57,104 bases of DNA from Flammeovirgaceae bacterium BBD 1991-12 (lineage in GTDB: Bacteria; Bacteroidota; Bacteroidia; Cytophagales; Cyclobacteriaceae). The stretch spans positions 1 through 57,104 of the forward strand of contig LYSV01000045.1 in NCBI GenBank assembly GCA_001657315.1. Direction: 5' to 3'. Shown here piece by piece: positions 1 through 15,986 of this stretch (positions are counted from its first letter, which is position 1; each line of letters opens with the position of its first letter). The notes below the pieces were generated by a model, which saw nothing but the letters and a program-made list of their open reading frames with translations, was not told the DNA's origin and ran no database searches. Made by a program: the position numbers and the translations under genes.

Positions 1-2
1 CG

Positions 3-1433
3 GTAAATTGGGATAGTCTTAGCGGGCTTAGATGGAAACCCGGTTCTCCCGCGAGGGATGTGATTACCACCAAAGCCCCTTATTTCCCCGCGAGCAAAGG
101 GCAAATTTGGGCTGAAGCCAACATTACGAATGAAATAGGAGCGAATTATATAACCATAGATCTCACCCCTGCCAAAAAGCTGGTCAAAGACAAAGAAGGT
201 ACAGCCTGCAGGGGGCAGGCGCCCGGTTCGGACTGTGTCATTAATTGGAAAGAGGCACAATACAATGAAGTAGCTGATTTTATCAGGCAAACCTCTTTCA
301 ATGTATTATTACATGCTCGCGTAACCCCTCAAAACAACTCCACGATCTCCGGCAATGGTGAAACCGACTTTGCCAATGATATGATCGCGGTTATCACCCG
401 GCTCCAGAATCAGGGAGGTATAGACAGGTTAAAAGGTATCATGATCGGTGAGCATGAAACCAAAGACAGGAAAATGCTCAAAAAAGCCATACGAATTGTA
501 AATAAGATCAACCAGGGTACCAATAACTGGCTGAAAAACAACGGTGTAGTCACCTTGCATGGAGGAGGCTTTGGAGCAGAATTCCGGAACATCCACTGGC
601 AGGTAAAGGATTTCAGGGATAACACCGCAGGGGATCAGAACTTTTTGGTGGATATGAGCACCCGGGCCAGGGGATTTGCCTTTGCCTTTAAATTCTTTAA
701 GGGCAATCTGAACTTTGTACCCGATACAGTCACGCTTGATACCGCCGAATGGAAAACTTTTTTAAATACAGGAGAGGTCACCAAAAACAGCAATACCTAC
801 AAATACAACTTTAAGCTCGATCACGTAGAAAGACTATTCTCAGACCCGGCATTCAACGGGGGAGTAAGCCGCGACTACAGGAATATCCTGTTCGTAGGAG
901 ATGATGCTGACGGTATCGTTAACCTATGGAAGCCTAAAACATTAAACTCCTATTGGGCATTGCTGGATATATTTGATGGCAGGGATTGGAATGGCTTTAC
1001 CTTTGGAGTGCCCTTTAGTTTAAAGGAGAAGACCCGTATGTTGTCCGATAGCACCGGGCTGGAGATCCCTACATTGATCACCGGAAATCGTACAAAGGTA
1101 GACTTGTGGCAACTGTGGGAGAGCACGATAAGGATAGACAGCAGTGGTGTTCAAAGTAATAACCGGCTTGGGGAAAGGCCTGCCAGTAACCTGGTAAAAA
1201 ACCCTTACCGGTTGTATCCTAACCCAAGCAACGGGCATATTTTTATCAATGTCAAGCCTTTTGATAAGATCCACTTATCACTGTTCAATTCCATTGGATT
1301 GAAAATGGATAGCAAGGTCACATTGCAGGGTCAGCAGGTTAGAATTGATCTTTCAGGATTAACCCCCGGGTACTACTTTGTAAGGGGAGCTATTGGTGAA
1401 ATGCCATTCAGTGAACGTGTAATGTTAAAGTAG
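3..1433 (+). CDS. T9SS-secreted protein of unknown function, 5'-truncated by window edge
   Basis: The frame is open from the first bases of the window (it reads NWDSLSGLRWKPGSPARD before the GTG at 60), so the apparent GTG start is internal and the true start lies upstream. The last ~75 residues are a type A T9SS sorting domain: YRLYPNPSNGHIFINV, then the beta-rich region ending VMLK. It directs export and surface attachment or release. The rest matches no family I can name with confidence. Alternating hydrophobic strands (NYITIDLT, FNVLLHARVTP, LKGIMIGEHETKD, VVTLHGGGFG, NILFVGDD) look like a TIM barrel, and the Glu in GIMIGEHE could be catalytic, so a glycoside hydrolase is possible but unproven. 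It lies upstream of the sulfatase/GH2 run, separated by a 361-bp gap, and may be the end of a separate transcript. Confidence 0.75.
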   Translation, partial: VNWDSLSGLRWKPGSPARDVITTKAPYFPASKGQIWAEANITNEIGANYITIDLTPAKKLVKDKEGTACRGQAPGSDCVINWKEAQYNEVADFIRQTSFNVLLHARVTPQNNSTISGNGETDFANDMIAVITRLQNQGGIDRLKGIMIGEHETKDRKMLKKAIRIVNKINQGTNNWLKNNGVVTLHGGGFGAEFRNIHWQVKDFRDNTAGDQNFLVDMSTRARGFAFAFKFFKGNLNFVPDTVTLDTAEWKTFLNTGEVTKNSNTYKYNFKLDHVERLFSDPAFNGGVSRDYRNILFVGDDADGIVNLWKPKTLNSYWALLDIFDGRDWNGFTFGVPFSLKEKTRMLSDSTGLEIPTLITGNRTKVDLWQLWESTIRIDSSGVQSNNRLGERPASNLVKNPYRLYPNPSNGHIFINVKPFDKIHLSLFNSIGLKMDSKVTLQGQQVRIDLSGLTPGYYFVRGAIGEMPFSERVMLK

Positions 1434-1794
1434 CCCCTGGAATCGTTTTGAAAGGCCTGGAAAAGCTAATGGCAGGGGCGTGAGCGTGCTATTCTCGTAC
1501 AAAAACAAGGGTATTTTAAGAATAGACCGGTGCAATAAACCATGCCACAGGAATATGTAATAATTTTCAAAAAAAACGGTGCGATATCTTTTGAGGCAAT
1601 GTCTAAACTGGAATGTATTTTAAGAAAAACCGGCCTTAAAATCATAACTCCGTGCTCTTACAAGCCGTCTGTTCACCATTTTTTTGAACCATCAGAAGCG
1701 TTTAGAGGCGTGGTAGAGCTTCTGACCTGTCGGTTAAAAACCCAGTCAGGATATTTTTTCCAGCAATACAGTAATATATGACAACATCAAATCA
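1434..1794. other. intergenic region without a convincing gene
   Basis: This 361-bp gap has no supported gene. A 79-codon reading frame at 1542-1781 has no recognisable motif and an unconvincing composition. Two inverted repeats are visible: GCCCCTG at 1433-1439 with CAGGGGC at 1473-1479 (33-nt loop), and TCAGAAGC at 1692-1699 with GCTTCTGA at 1718-1725 (18-nt loop). Either could belong to the terminator of the upstream gene or the leader of the sulfatase operon, but neither has a clear T-tract. Confidence 0.4.
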
Positions 1795-7912
<6,118 letters not shown>

Positions 7913-7942
7913 TCGCTGCCGGTAACCAATAAACTTCATAGT

Positions 7943-9403
7943 ATGAAACGGCACATCAACTCAGGGCTGGCCATAGCGCTGTCCGTCATGGTAAGCATAG
8001 GGCTCATCATGGGATTTTCTGTGGGTGATACCGCTGGCCTGGAAACAAAACCCGAGCCTGATCAGAAGCCGGCGGACCGTCCCAATATCATCCTGTTTTA
8101 TGCGGATGACCTTGGCTGGACAGATCTGGGCGTACAGGGCTCGGATTTTTACGAATCTCCTGCCATCGATCGTATCGCGAACGAAGGAATGAGATTTACA
8201 CAAGCCTATGCCAACGCTGCCAACTGCGCCCCTTCAAGGGCCTGTCTGATCAGTGGTCTCTATACCCCTAGGCATGGAGTATACACGGTTAAAAATTCTG
8301 ACAGGGGAAAATCCATACACCGTAAGCTTATCCCGGTTGAAAATACTCCCGTGCTGGACCGGAAATTTCCTACACTTCCGGAGACCCTGAAGAAAAATGG
8401 ATATGCCACCTGTATAGCGGGGAAATGGCATCTCTCGGATGACCCGATACCCTATGGATTTGACATGAATTTCGGTGGAGGCAGTCGCGGCGGGCCGGGC
8501 TCCTATTTCTCACCCTACAATAACCCGGCGTTACCCGATGGACCTGAAGGAGAACACCTGCCGGACAGGCTTTCCACGGAGGTGTCCGATTGGATACGTG
8601 AAAATGCCGGAGATCCCTTTTTCGTTTACTTTCCTCTTTACTCCGTGCATTCCCCAATCAGTGCCAGACAGGACCTGACGGAGAAATATGCCGGAAAAAC
8701 ACCTGGAAAATTTCATGATCATGCTAAATACGCTGCAATGATCGAAGCCATGGACCTTGCTGTTGGGAAAGTGATGCACACACTGGAAGAGCTGGGTCTT
8801 GATGACAACACGCTGGTGATCTTTACCTCTGACAATGGACCTTATGGTCGGGCTTCTGTGGCAAAGCCTTTGAGAGGAGGCAAGGGTATGTACTATGAAG
8901 GGGGAATACGGGTACCCTTTTTTGTTAAATGGCCCGGTGTGGTCAGTCCGGGAACGGTGAGTGATGAGCCTGTAATCGGGATGGACATTTTTCCTACATT
9001 ACTGGAAGCCACTCATATTCCCACCGATATGGCCCTCGATGGTAAAAGTCTGCTCTCATTGATGAAAGGGAGCAAGACCCCGATGGAAAGAGCCCTTTTC
9101 TGGCATTTTCCCGCTTATCTGCAGATGTACAAGGCCGACCGAAGCTTCCATGATTCACATGATGCACCTCACTGGAGGACTACCCCCTGCGGTGTTATCC
9201 GTGAGGGGGACTGGAAGCTGATCGAATACTTTGAGTCCGGAAAGGCAGAGCTTTTCAACCTCACAAATGATCCTGGGGAAAGAAATGAACTCAGTACGGC
9301 AGAGCCTGCCATGAAGGCAGCCATGTATGCCAAATTAAAACAATGGCAGCAACGGACCAGCGCTCCTATTCCTACAGAACTGAATCCAGCCTATAAAAAC
9401 TAG
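7943..9403 (+). CDS. family S1 sulfatase, non-lipoprotein paralogue (CAPSR type)
   Basis: Predicted sulfatase of 486 residues. The N-terminus has a hydrophobic segment (about residues 9-27) but no cysteine for lipidation, so it is probably periplasmic or membrane-tethered. Metal ligands: YADDLGWTD; formylglycine precursor Cys95 in CAPSRACLISG; then YTPRHG, GKWHLS, SDNG and YYEGGIRVP. All expected active-site motifs are present. It is a close paralogue of the sulfatase at 27586-29070, with shared phrases along the whole length (YTPRHGxYTVxNSDRG, EYFESG, TExNPxY), but that copy has a lipobox. It sits 30 bp after the previous gene and 2 bp before the next. Confidence 0.92.
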   Translation: MKRHINSGLAIALSVMVSIGLIMGFSVGDTAGLETKPEPDQKPADRPNIILFYADDLGWTDLGVQGSDFYESPAIDRIANEGMRFTQAYANAANCAPSRACLISGLYTPRHGVYTVKNSDRGKSIHRKLIPVENTPVLDRKFPTLPETLKKNGYATCIAGKWHLSDDPIPYGFDMNFGGGSRGGPGSYFSPYNNPALPDGPEGEHLPDRLSTEVSDWIRENAGDPFFVYFPLYSVHSPISARQDLTEKYAGKTPGKFHDHAKYAAMIEAMDLAVGKVMHTLEELGLDDNTLVIFTSDNGPYGRASVAKPLRGGKGMYYEGGIRVPFFVKWPGVVSPGTVSDEPVIGMDIFPTLLEATHIPTDMALDGKSLLSLMKGSKTPMERALFWHFPAYLQMYKADRSFHDSHDAPHWRTTPCGVIREGDWKLIEYFESGKAELFNLTNDPGERNELSTAEPAMKAAMYAKLKQWQQRTSAPIPTELNPAYKN

Positions 9404-9405
9404 CT

Positions 9406-10971
9406 ATGAAATCTGTAAAAACCCAGGCCAATTTCCTTTTGAAAGTATTACTATTCCTGTTTGTGACCGGTTGCGGCCATCAACAAGCCGACAATGCTGA
9501 GCAGGTCAGGAAGCCTAACATACTCATAATTTATGTTGATGATCTGGGATATGCCGATGTAGGCGCCTACGGTGCTGTTGGTGTGTCCACACCCAATGTG
9601 GACCGTCTGGCTGATAGAGGTATGAAATTTACGGACGGGCATTGCTCCGCAGCTACCTGCACTCCATCCAGGTATTCCCTGCTTACAGGTAGTTATGCCT
9701 TCAGGAACAATGCCGCTATACTGGCTGGAGATGCACCATTGATCATCGGTGAAAATACGCGTACGCTTGGTGATATGCTTAAAGAAGCAGGATACAGAAC
9801 TGGTGTTGTGGGCAAATGGCATCTTGGGTTGGGGGATGGCAGTGTTGACTGGAATGAAGCCATTACCCCCGGACCTCTGGAAAGAGGGTTTGATTACTCT
9901 TTTCTCATCCCTGCTACCGGGGACAGGGTCCCTTGTGTGTATGTGGAAAACCACCACGTGGTAGGTTTGGATAGGAATGATCCCATTACCGTAAGCTATA
10001 AAAAGCCGGTCAACGATGAACCTACCGGAATGTCTCACCCGGAAATGCTCAAGCAACTGGCTGACAAGCAACACTCCAATACCATTGTGGACAGTATCAG
10101 CCGGATCGGGTACATGACCGGGGGAAAAGCGGCCCTCTGGAAAGACGAGGAATTTCCCGATGTTCTGACAGCAAAGGCCCGTCAGTTCATGGCAGAGAAT
10201 AAGGATAATCCCTTCTTTTTGTTTTTCTCTTTTCACGATATTCATGTACCGCGGATGCCCAATAAGCGATTTGTCGGTCAAAGTGCCATGGGCCCCAGAG
10301 GTGATGCCATCGTTCAGATGGACTGGGTGACAGGGCAGCTGGTGGAGACGCTGGAACAACTTGGGCTGGCGGAAAATACCCTGATCATCTTCACGAGCGA
10401 CAATGGTCCTGTACTGAACGACGGATATGAGGACGAGGCCGTGGAATTGCTCGGAGCACACGTCCCGGCGGGACCGTTCAGGGGCTCAAAATACAGCGCC
10501 TATGAGGCCGGGACCCGGGTTCCCACCATTGCCTGCTGGCCGGAAATGATAACACCCGGTGAAAGTAACGCACTCGTAAGCCAGATTGATCTGTTTGCTT
10601 CACTGGCAAGGCTGACCGGGGTCAAACTGGCAGGATCAGATGCGCCGGACAGTCATGATATGCTCGAAACGTGGCTCGGAAGATCAGATTCCGGTCGGGA
10701 ATATTTGATCGAAGAGGCGCTGACACTGTCACTCCGGCATAGGGAATGGAAATATATCCGTTCCGCCCCCAGCGTTCGTGACTGGACAAAGTACAAAGGG
10801 GTCGAGTCGGGTGTCTCGGAGGTTGCTCAGCTTTTTAACCTTCACGAAGATATAGCAGAACAAAATAACCTGGCTGGGGAAAAAGAGGATCGCGTAATGC
10901 AAATGGACGCCATCCTGGAAGCGATGATCGCTGCCAAAGGTACCCGGCCCGGATACGGTCAGGAGTACTAA
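9406..10971 (+). CDS. family S1 sulfatase, lipoprotein (CTPSR type)
   Basis: Predicted sulfatase of 521 residues, the longest in the window. Lipobox VTGC at Cys23. Metal ligands are in YVDDLGYAD; the formylglycine precursor is Cys85 in TCTPSRYSLLTG; GKWHLG, SDNG and the Lys of FRGSKYSAYEAGTRVP follow. The substrate-pocket segment after GKWHLG is long (GPLERGFDYSFLIPATGDRVPCVYVEN), distinguishing it from the other eight and suggesting a separate subfamily. The gene starts 2 bp after the previous stop and is probably the last of this operon, since a 189-bp gap follows. Confidence 0.92.
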   Translation: MKSVKTQANFLLKVLLFLFVTGCGHQQADNAEQVRKPNILIIYVDDLGYADVGAYGAVGVSTPNVDRLADRGMKFTDGHCSAATCTPSRYSLLTGSYAFRNNAAILAGDAPLIIGENTRTLGDMLKEAGYRTGVVGKWHLGLGDGSVDWNEAITPGPLERGFDYSFLIPATGDRVPCVYVENHHVVGLDRNDPITVSYKKPVNDEPTGMSHPEMLKQLADKQHSNTIVDSISRIGYMTGGKAALWKDEEFPDVLTAKARQFMAENKDNPFFLFFSFHDIHVPRMPNKRFVGQSAMGPRGDAIVQMDWVTGQLVETLEQLGLAENTLIIFTSDNGPVLNDGYEDEAVELLGAHVPAGPFRGSKYSAYEAGTRVPTIACWPEMITPGESNALVSQIDLFASLARLTGVKLAGSDAPDSHDMLETWLGRSDSGREYLIEEALTLSLRHREWKYIRSAPSVRDWTKYKGVESGVSEVAQLFNLHEDIAEQNNLAGEKEDRVMQMDAILEAMIAAKGTRPGYGQEY

Positions 10972-11160
10972 AATCCCCCTTGCTTCTCATGAAAACACCC
11001 CTCCGGCAAACAGGTTGGATTTTATAAGTTTGATCAGGAAGCCCCTGGCGTCCGCATAAGGGCCTGATGTCTGTCGTAATGACTAACATACTGGTAATAA
11101 GGGTCTTCCGCAAATGATGAAAACTTAAATTCCGTACAAATGACTGTTCTATCGACCGCT

Positions 11161-12972
11161 ATGAAGTATCTTCTTTTTTGGGCTCTTTCACTGTCGCTAC
11201 TTTTGACGGCCTGTGAAAATGACGACGATGATACCGATACTGACCCACAGCTGAGCCCGAGTGTGGCCCTGTCTGTCAGTTCCGTTGATTTTGAAGAGAT
11301 TGAAAAAGGGTTATCCGCGCAAGAACATGTCATTATAACCGCTGAAGACTTAACGGATAATATTTCACTCGAAGTAAAAGGCGATCTTTTTTCCATATCG
11401 GACGCCAGTAGTGGTGCATTCTCCAACACACTGAATTTTAGAGCTGCGGACCTCAATGCATCGGAAAACGTCACGATCTACCTGAAATTCGAGTCAACCG
11501 GAGTAAATGCTTCCGGCACCTTCGAAGGAACCCTGGTAGTAAAAAGCGAGCTGGGTGAAAATACCATAACCCTGAAGGGGAGTGTTGTGGTCCTCAACCC
11601 CGGGATAAATTTATCCGCCGAAGAACTGGATTTTGTTGGGATCACAGTCGGGAATGAAGAGAAGCGATCCTTTACCCTGTCGGCAGCGGACCTGAAGGAA
11701 GATGTAACAATAACGGTATCGGATGGGGCATTTTCTATCAGTGAAGCAGAAGAGGGAATCTTTGGCAAGTCTCTGAACATTACAGCGGAAGATATGAATG
11801 CCGCGGATTACGAAGTATTTGTCAGGTTCCTCCCGGGTGAAGGCGGGACTTTTGAAGGTACTGTCACCATTGCTTCCGAGCTGGAAGATAAAACCGTGAT
11901 GCTAAGTGGAAGTGCTGTCCTTGCCCCTAACATGAACCTGTCTACAGCGGCAATGGACTTCGGAGAGGTTAGTCCCGGAGCTTCCTCAACAAAGTCATTC
12001 AATATTACAGCCAGCAGTCTCACTTCTGACCTGACGGTCACCGTTGTGGGAGGGGTGTTCAGTATTTCCGATGCAGAAGGAGGCACCTATGAAAGTATGA
12101 TGACCATATCAGCGGCTACTATTAACGCTCAGGGCAGCATGGATGTATTTGTCAGGTATATCCCTGATGCTGAGGGTGCCTTCAATGGGTCGGTAACAGT
12201 GACTTCTGAACTTGGTGATGAAGTAGTGACACTCACGGGAACGGGTGTAGTGAATACCTTTCAATGGGCAGAGAATTTCGATTACGCCAGCGATCTCCCC
12301 GTTTTAGGCAGACCTGCAGACCGTGCAGCCGCACTTGCCGATTATGAGAACTGGGTAGACCTCAAAGGCGGCACAAGAGCACTGTTATCCGGACTTATTT
12401 TCACCGATTATCCCGGTTCGGGGGTGGGAAATGCTTTGGGTTATGGAGGGGCCGACACTGAAATCAAGAATTATGTACGCACCATAAAAGATCCTCTTGC
12501 CGGTGTTGCAGGAGAGGTACAATATGTATCTTTCATGTTCAGTATTGTTTCTGCTCCTTCAGGAGGCAGCACTCCGCTCCTGCTGGCTACCTGGCAGGAC
12601 AAAGCCAATCCGGGCGCCAAGTGGAATGACCGGTTTATTGTTAAGGATGTGGCTGGAGACATCAAATTTGGTGTAGTAGATGGAGGCGGTGCAGGTGCCG
12701 CCCATGCGGTACTGGCAGATAAGACCATTACACCAAACCAGCTCTACATAATCGTCATAAAAAAAGAGATCGTCGACGGACCTCTGAATGATCAGACCTC
12801 TTTGTTCATCCTGGAGTCCATACCGGTAACGGAACCGGCAGCAGACGCAGTTTCCATAAGTGCCCAGGAAAATATCCCGGATGCGATCGTACTCACGGGC
12901 AATCATCAGTTTGAAGGTACCATCGATGGAATACGACTGGCCAAAAGCTGGAATGATCTGTTCAGCGAATAG
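11161..12972 (+). CDS. surface lipoprotein with three Ig-like repeats and a lectin-like C-terminus
   Basis: About 603 residues from the ATG at 11161, chosen because MKYLLFWALSLSLLLTAC is a clean lipoprotein signal (Cys18); an in-frame ATG at 11140 would add seven residues. The Cys is followed by ENDDDDTD, the acidic signal that sends Bacteroidota lipoproteins to the cell surface. Three tandem repeats of about 105 residues follow. Each begins with an L-S-x-x-x-(V/L/M)-D-F strand, contains (A/G)xFSIS(D/E)A, and ends with G(T/S)(F/V)xxxSEL...L(K/S/T)G; they resemble choice-of-anchor/Ig-like folds. The last ~200 residues are a different beta-rich domain that could be a concanavalin-like carbohydrate-binding fold. 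I see no catalytic motif. The likely role is to hold a glycan-binding head away from the outer membrane; this is inferred from architecture and position between sulfatase and GH16 genes. Confidence 0.8.
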   Translation: MKYLLFWALSLSLLLTACENDDDDTDTDPQLSPSVALSVSSVDFEEIEKGLSAQEHVIITAEDLTDNISLEVKGDLFSISDASSGAFSNTLNFRAADLNASENVTIYLKFESTGVNASGTFEGTLVVKSELGENTITLKGSVVVLNPGINLSAEELDFVGITVGNEEKRSFTLSAADLKEDVTITVSDGAFSISEAEEGIFGKSLNITAEDMNAADYEVFVRFLPGEGGTFEGTVTIASELEDKTVMLSGSAVLAPNMNLSTAAMDFGEVSPGASSTKSFNITASSLTSDLTVTVVGGVFSISDAEGGTYESMMTISAATINAQGSMDVFVRYIPDAEGAFNGSVTVTSELGDEVVTLTGTGVVNTFQWAENFDYASDLPVLGRPADRAAALADYENWVDLKGGTRALLSGLIFTDYPGSGVGNALGYGGADTEIKNYVRTIKDPLAGVAGEVQYVSFMFSIVSAPSGGSTPLLLATWQDKANPGAKWNDRFIVKDVAGDIKFGVVDGGGAGAAHAVLADKTITPNQLYIIVIKKEIVDGPLNDQTSLFILESIPVTEPAADAVSISAQENIPDAIVLTGNHQFEGTIDGIRLAKSWNDLFSE

Positions 12973-13217
12973 CACGGTATAACCCTTGTTCCAATCCGGT
13001 AGCGGATGCACTACATAGTTGGGAAACGGGTGATTTATTTATCATGCGGTCAGCCAGGTGTTAATGTTTGATGTATCCCCAAAAAAATCGTTCCGGGAAT
13101 ACCAAATATGTGCCTGGAAGTAAGATTAAGCTATTTACCCTTCTTTTTGAATAAATCCACCCCAACACAAACAGCCAATGTCCTGACCTTTACCATAAGG
13201 AAAACAAAGGGTAAACT

Positions 13218-15959
13218 ATGAAAAAAATGTACAAAGCACATTTAGTATTTCTACGATTTATTTCAGGGTATTGCAGAACCAGCCCCTGGATCTGGTTGGC
13301 TTTCCTGCTGCTGTCGACTGTCAGTTTGCAGGCGCAAACCAACCTGTTGGTCAATCCGGATTTTGAAGATGGGTTGACAGGATGGAGTGCCTATGGCGAT
13401 GTGGTGGTGGTTGACTCAGCTGCACAATCAGGGAACAGCGCCGTGCGCATTTTAGCCGGTAGTGCTGCCGAACAGGTGATCAACGGACTCACCCCCAACA
13501 CCACTTATGAACTCACAGGATGGGCTAAGTCTTCCGATGGATCGCCTGTACGCATAGGTGTGAAGCAATATGGAGGAAATGAGAAAAAATGGACAGTGAA
13601 CAGCACGGAGTATGTTCAGATATCATTAAAGTTCACTACCGGTCCGGCCCACACGCATGCCAGAATATATGTATTCAGACCGAATGTAGGTGTTGGCACA
13701 GGCTATGGAGATAATTTGTCTGTTGCTTACCATGCTGAATCACCCTATCAGTTGGTATGGTCGGAAGAGTTCAACGGTACCGGACCATTGGATGAGAGTG
13801 ACTGGAACCATGAATATGGCTTTAAGAGGAACAGGGAATTGCAATGGTATCAAAAGGACAATGCATTTCAGGAAGATGGGAATCTGGTCATAGAGGCCAG
13901 AAGGGATACCTTCCCTAATCCATGGTATGATTCGACTTCCAACGACTGGAAGAAGTCAAGAGAATTTGTGTATTATACTTCGTCCAGCGTAAGTACGAGA
14001 GGCAAGCACTTTTGGCAATATGGCAGGTTTGAGGTAAGGGCCAAAATCACTAACCTAAAGGGTACATGGCCCGCTATCTGGACCCTGGGCACTTCCTGTG
14101 AATGGCCCTCAAGCGGTGAAGTGGATATTATGGAGAATTACCAGAACAAGATACTGGCCAACTACGCATGGGGAACAGATACGCGGTGGAAAGCGAAATG
14201 GGATGGATCCAGCAAACAGGTAAGCAGTCTGGGCCCTGACTGGGTGGACAGCTATCATACCTGGACGCTCGACTGGGACAAAAACCGTATGAGCATTTAC
14301 GTGGATGATATATTTCTCAATGATGTTGATCTGAACACCACCATCAACGGGAGTGCCAAATGTCCGGGGCAAAATCCATTTAAGCAACCCCATTATATTA
14401 TACTCAACCTGGCCATCGGTAGCAATGGAGGTAACCCCTCCGATACGGAGTTCCCCAATAGCTACCTTGTGGACTATGTACGCATTTATCAAAAGGATGG
14501 GGAGCAATCCGTCGCACCGGTAGCAAAAGTGAATGGTCCGGAGAACGGCCGGCCCAGTGAGGCCATCAGTTTCAGCAGTGAAGGCTCACACGATCCGGAT
14601 GGCTCGATATTTTCCTATTTCTGGCAATTTGGCGATGGGAATATCAGTACATCAGCCAATCCGGTATACACCTATTCACAGCCGGGTTATTACACTGTAA
14701 AACTCACGGTTACAGATAATGAGGGTGAATCCACTACGGATGAAATGCAGATCTATGTAGCCAGCCCCGGTACATTCTTTTATGTGGTAAACCTGACCAA
14801 TGATTACAGGCTACGGCCTGACAACGCCGGCGATGACGCCCAGATAAGACGCGTGGCCTCCAGTGTTACGGATGAATGGGTGCAGTGGGAGCTTGTTCTT
14901 ACAGACAGCGGTTATTTCTATCTTAAAAACCGTGAAACAGGCAAATATTTCAGGCCCGTAAATTATGATGTGGGTTCAAGGATGCAGCTAAAGCCCACCT
15001 CCTTTTCAGGAAACTTTACGCAATGGAGGTTGGCAAGCACAGGAGACGGTTACGCTCATATCTTTAACCGGGAGACGGGTAAGAAATTCCGGATCATGGG
15101 AACCACCGAAAGTACACCTTTCATTGAGCAGACCAGTGGCGCAGCCACCGGGGTCTGGACGCGCTGGAAACTGGTCCTTGCCGCAGTTGCCAATCCCTTA
15201 ACCGTTAATTTAACAGGAAATGCATCATCGGAGGTTACTGTAAACGGTGTGGTACTTCCGGCGGGAGAGCTTATCGGGAAGGGTGACACGGTGAACGTGG
15301 CCATTAACGGGCTCCATGAGAACAATGTGGTCCGGTCGTTGGACATTGCTGGTGTGACTGCTTCGGTGAATGGAGATTCCTCACAGATAAGCTTTATTAT
15401 GCCTGATAATCCTGTTTCCATTGACGTGATGGTTTCACCCCGCTACCGGATAGGTTACAACATTGAGCATCCTGGGAGGTTAACCGTTACTGACAGTTTG
15501 GGAAATGAGGTGGAGTCCGGGCAGCTATTTTATTCAGGAGACTCCGTCTTTTTTGATATCGACTTTCATCATCCATTGATCGTAGTGGATACGATCATGG
15601 TGGAGGGAATTTCAGAAACCTTTCCTTCCTACATCCATGCATTCGCCTTTGTGATGCCTGAAAATGACATTTCTGTAGAGGTGGACCGCACTTTTCTCCC
15701 ATTGAAGTACAAAGTGAAGATCAGAAAAGATCGGCAACTTCAGGAGTTTGAGGTGAAAATAGAAGGACTCTCCACGGATGAAGGTACCGTGATAGTACAC
15801 AATCTGAGAGGGAATGTGGTGAAGTCAATAGAGGCGGAATCCGGGATTACACCCCTTTCATTCAAAATACCCTATCACGATCTCGACAGGGGATTGTATG
15901 TGCTCAGGATCTATTCAGGGGATCTGATCCTGTTTGCCAAAGTGATTGTTTGGAAATAG
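13218..15959 (+). CDS. multidomain GH16 endo-glycanase with CBM, PKD and trefoil-like modules and T9SS tail
   Basis: 913 residues. Signal peptide ends near LQAQ (residue 40). Modules in order: a CBM4/9-like jelly roll (~41-175, NLLVNPDFEDGLTGW); the GH16 catalytic domain (~180-430) with nucleophile Glu301, Asp303 and acid/base Glu306 in GEVDIME; a PKD domain (~435-520, FWQFGDGN); a ricin-like trefoil-type region (~525-660, with recurring FxxxNRETGKxFR); two beta repeats (~665-830); and a type A T9SS sorting tail. It should be a secreted endo-acting beta-glycanase that starts polymer breakdown. The subfamily is unclear: residues after the catalytic motif (NYQNKILANYAWGT) differ from those of the second GH16 at 37834. 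Galactan or beta-glucan are both possible. It is preceded by 245 bp without a gene and followed by the repeat-rich gap. Confidence 0.9.
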   Translation: MKKMYKAHLVFLRFISGYCRTSPWIWLAFLLLSTVSLQAQTNLLVNPDFEDGLTGWSAYGDVVVVDSAAQSGNSAVRILAGSAAEQVINGLTPNTTYELTGWAKSSDGSPVRIGVKQYGGNEKKWTVNSTEYVQISLKFTTGPAHTHARIYVFRPNVGVGTGYGDNLSVAYHAESPYQLVWSEEFNGTGPLDESDWNHEYGFKRNRELQWYQKDNAFQEDGNLVIEARRDTFPNPWYDSTSNDWKKSREFVYYTSSSVSTRGKHFWQYGRFEVRAKITNLKGTWPAIWTLGTSCEWPSSGEVDIMENYQNKILANYAWGTDTRWKAKWDGSSKQVSSLGPDWVDSYHTWTLDWDKNRMSIYVDDIFLNDVDLNTTINGSAKCPGQNPFKQPHYIILNLAIGSNGGNPSDTEFPNSYLVDYVRIYQKDGEQSVAPVAKVNGPENGRPSEAISFSSEGSHDPDGSIFSYFWQFGDGNISTSANPVYTYSQPGYYTVKLTVTDNEGESTTDEMQIYVASPGTFFYVVNLTNDYRLRPDNAGDDAQIRRVASSVTDEWVQWELVLTDSGYFYLKNRETGKYFRPVNYDVGSRMQLKPTSFSGNFTQWRLASTGDGYAHIFNRETGKKFRIMGTTESTPFIEQTSGAATGVWTRWKLVLAAVANPLTVNLTGNASSEVTVNGVVLPAGELIGKGDTVNVAINGLHENNVVRSLDIAGVTASVNGDSSQISFIMPDNPVSIDVMVSPRYRIGYNIEHPGRLTVTDSLGNEVESGQLFYSGDSVFFDIDFHHPLIVVDTIMVEGISETFPSYIHAFAFVMPENDISVEVDRTFLPLKYKVKIRKDRQLQEFEVKIEGLSTDEGTVIVHNLRGNVVKSIEAESGITPLSFKIPYHDLDRGLYVLRIYSGDLILFAKVIVWK

Positions 15960-15986
15960 TGGTGACACAGGTTCGTTTGTTGACGA

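Noticed and set aside
1542-1781. Possible 79-residue protein in the first intergenic gap
   Set aside because: No signal peptide, motif or family resemblance was seen, and it could arise by chance in a 361-bp gap.
9451-10461. A 336-codon open frame antisense to the sulfatase at 9406-10971
   Set aside because: Same reasoning: the plus-strand frame is a clear sulfatase and the antisense translation has no recognisable domain.
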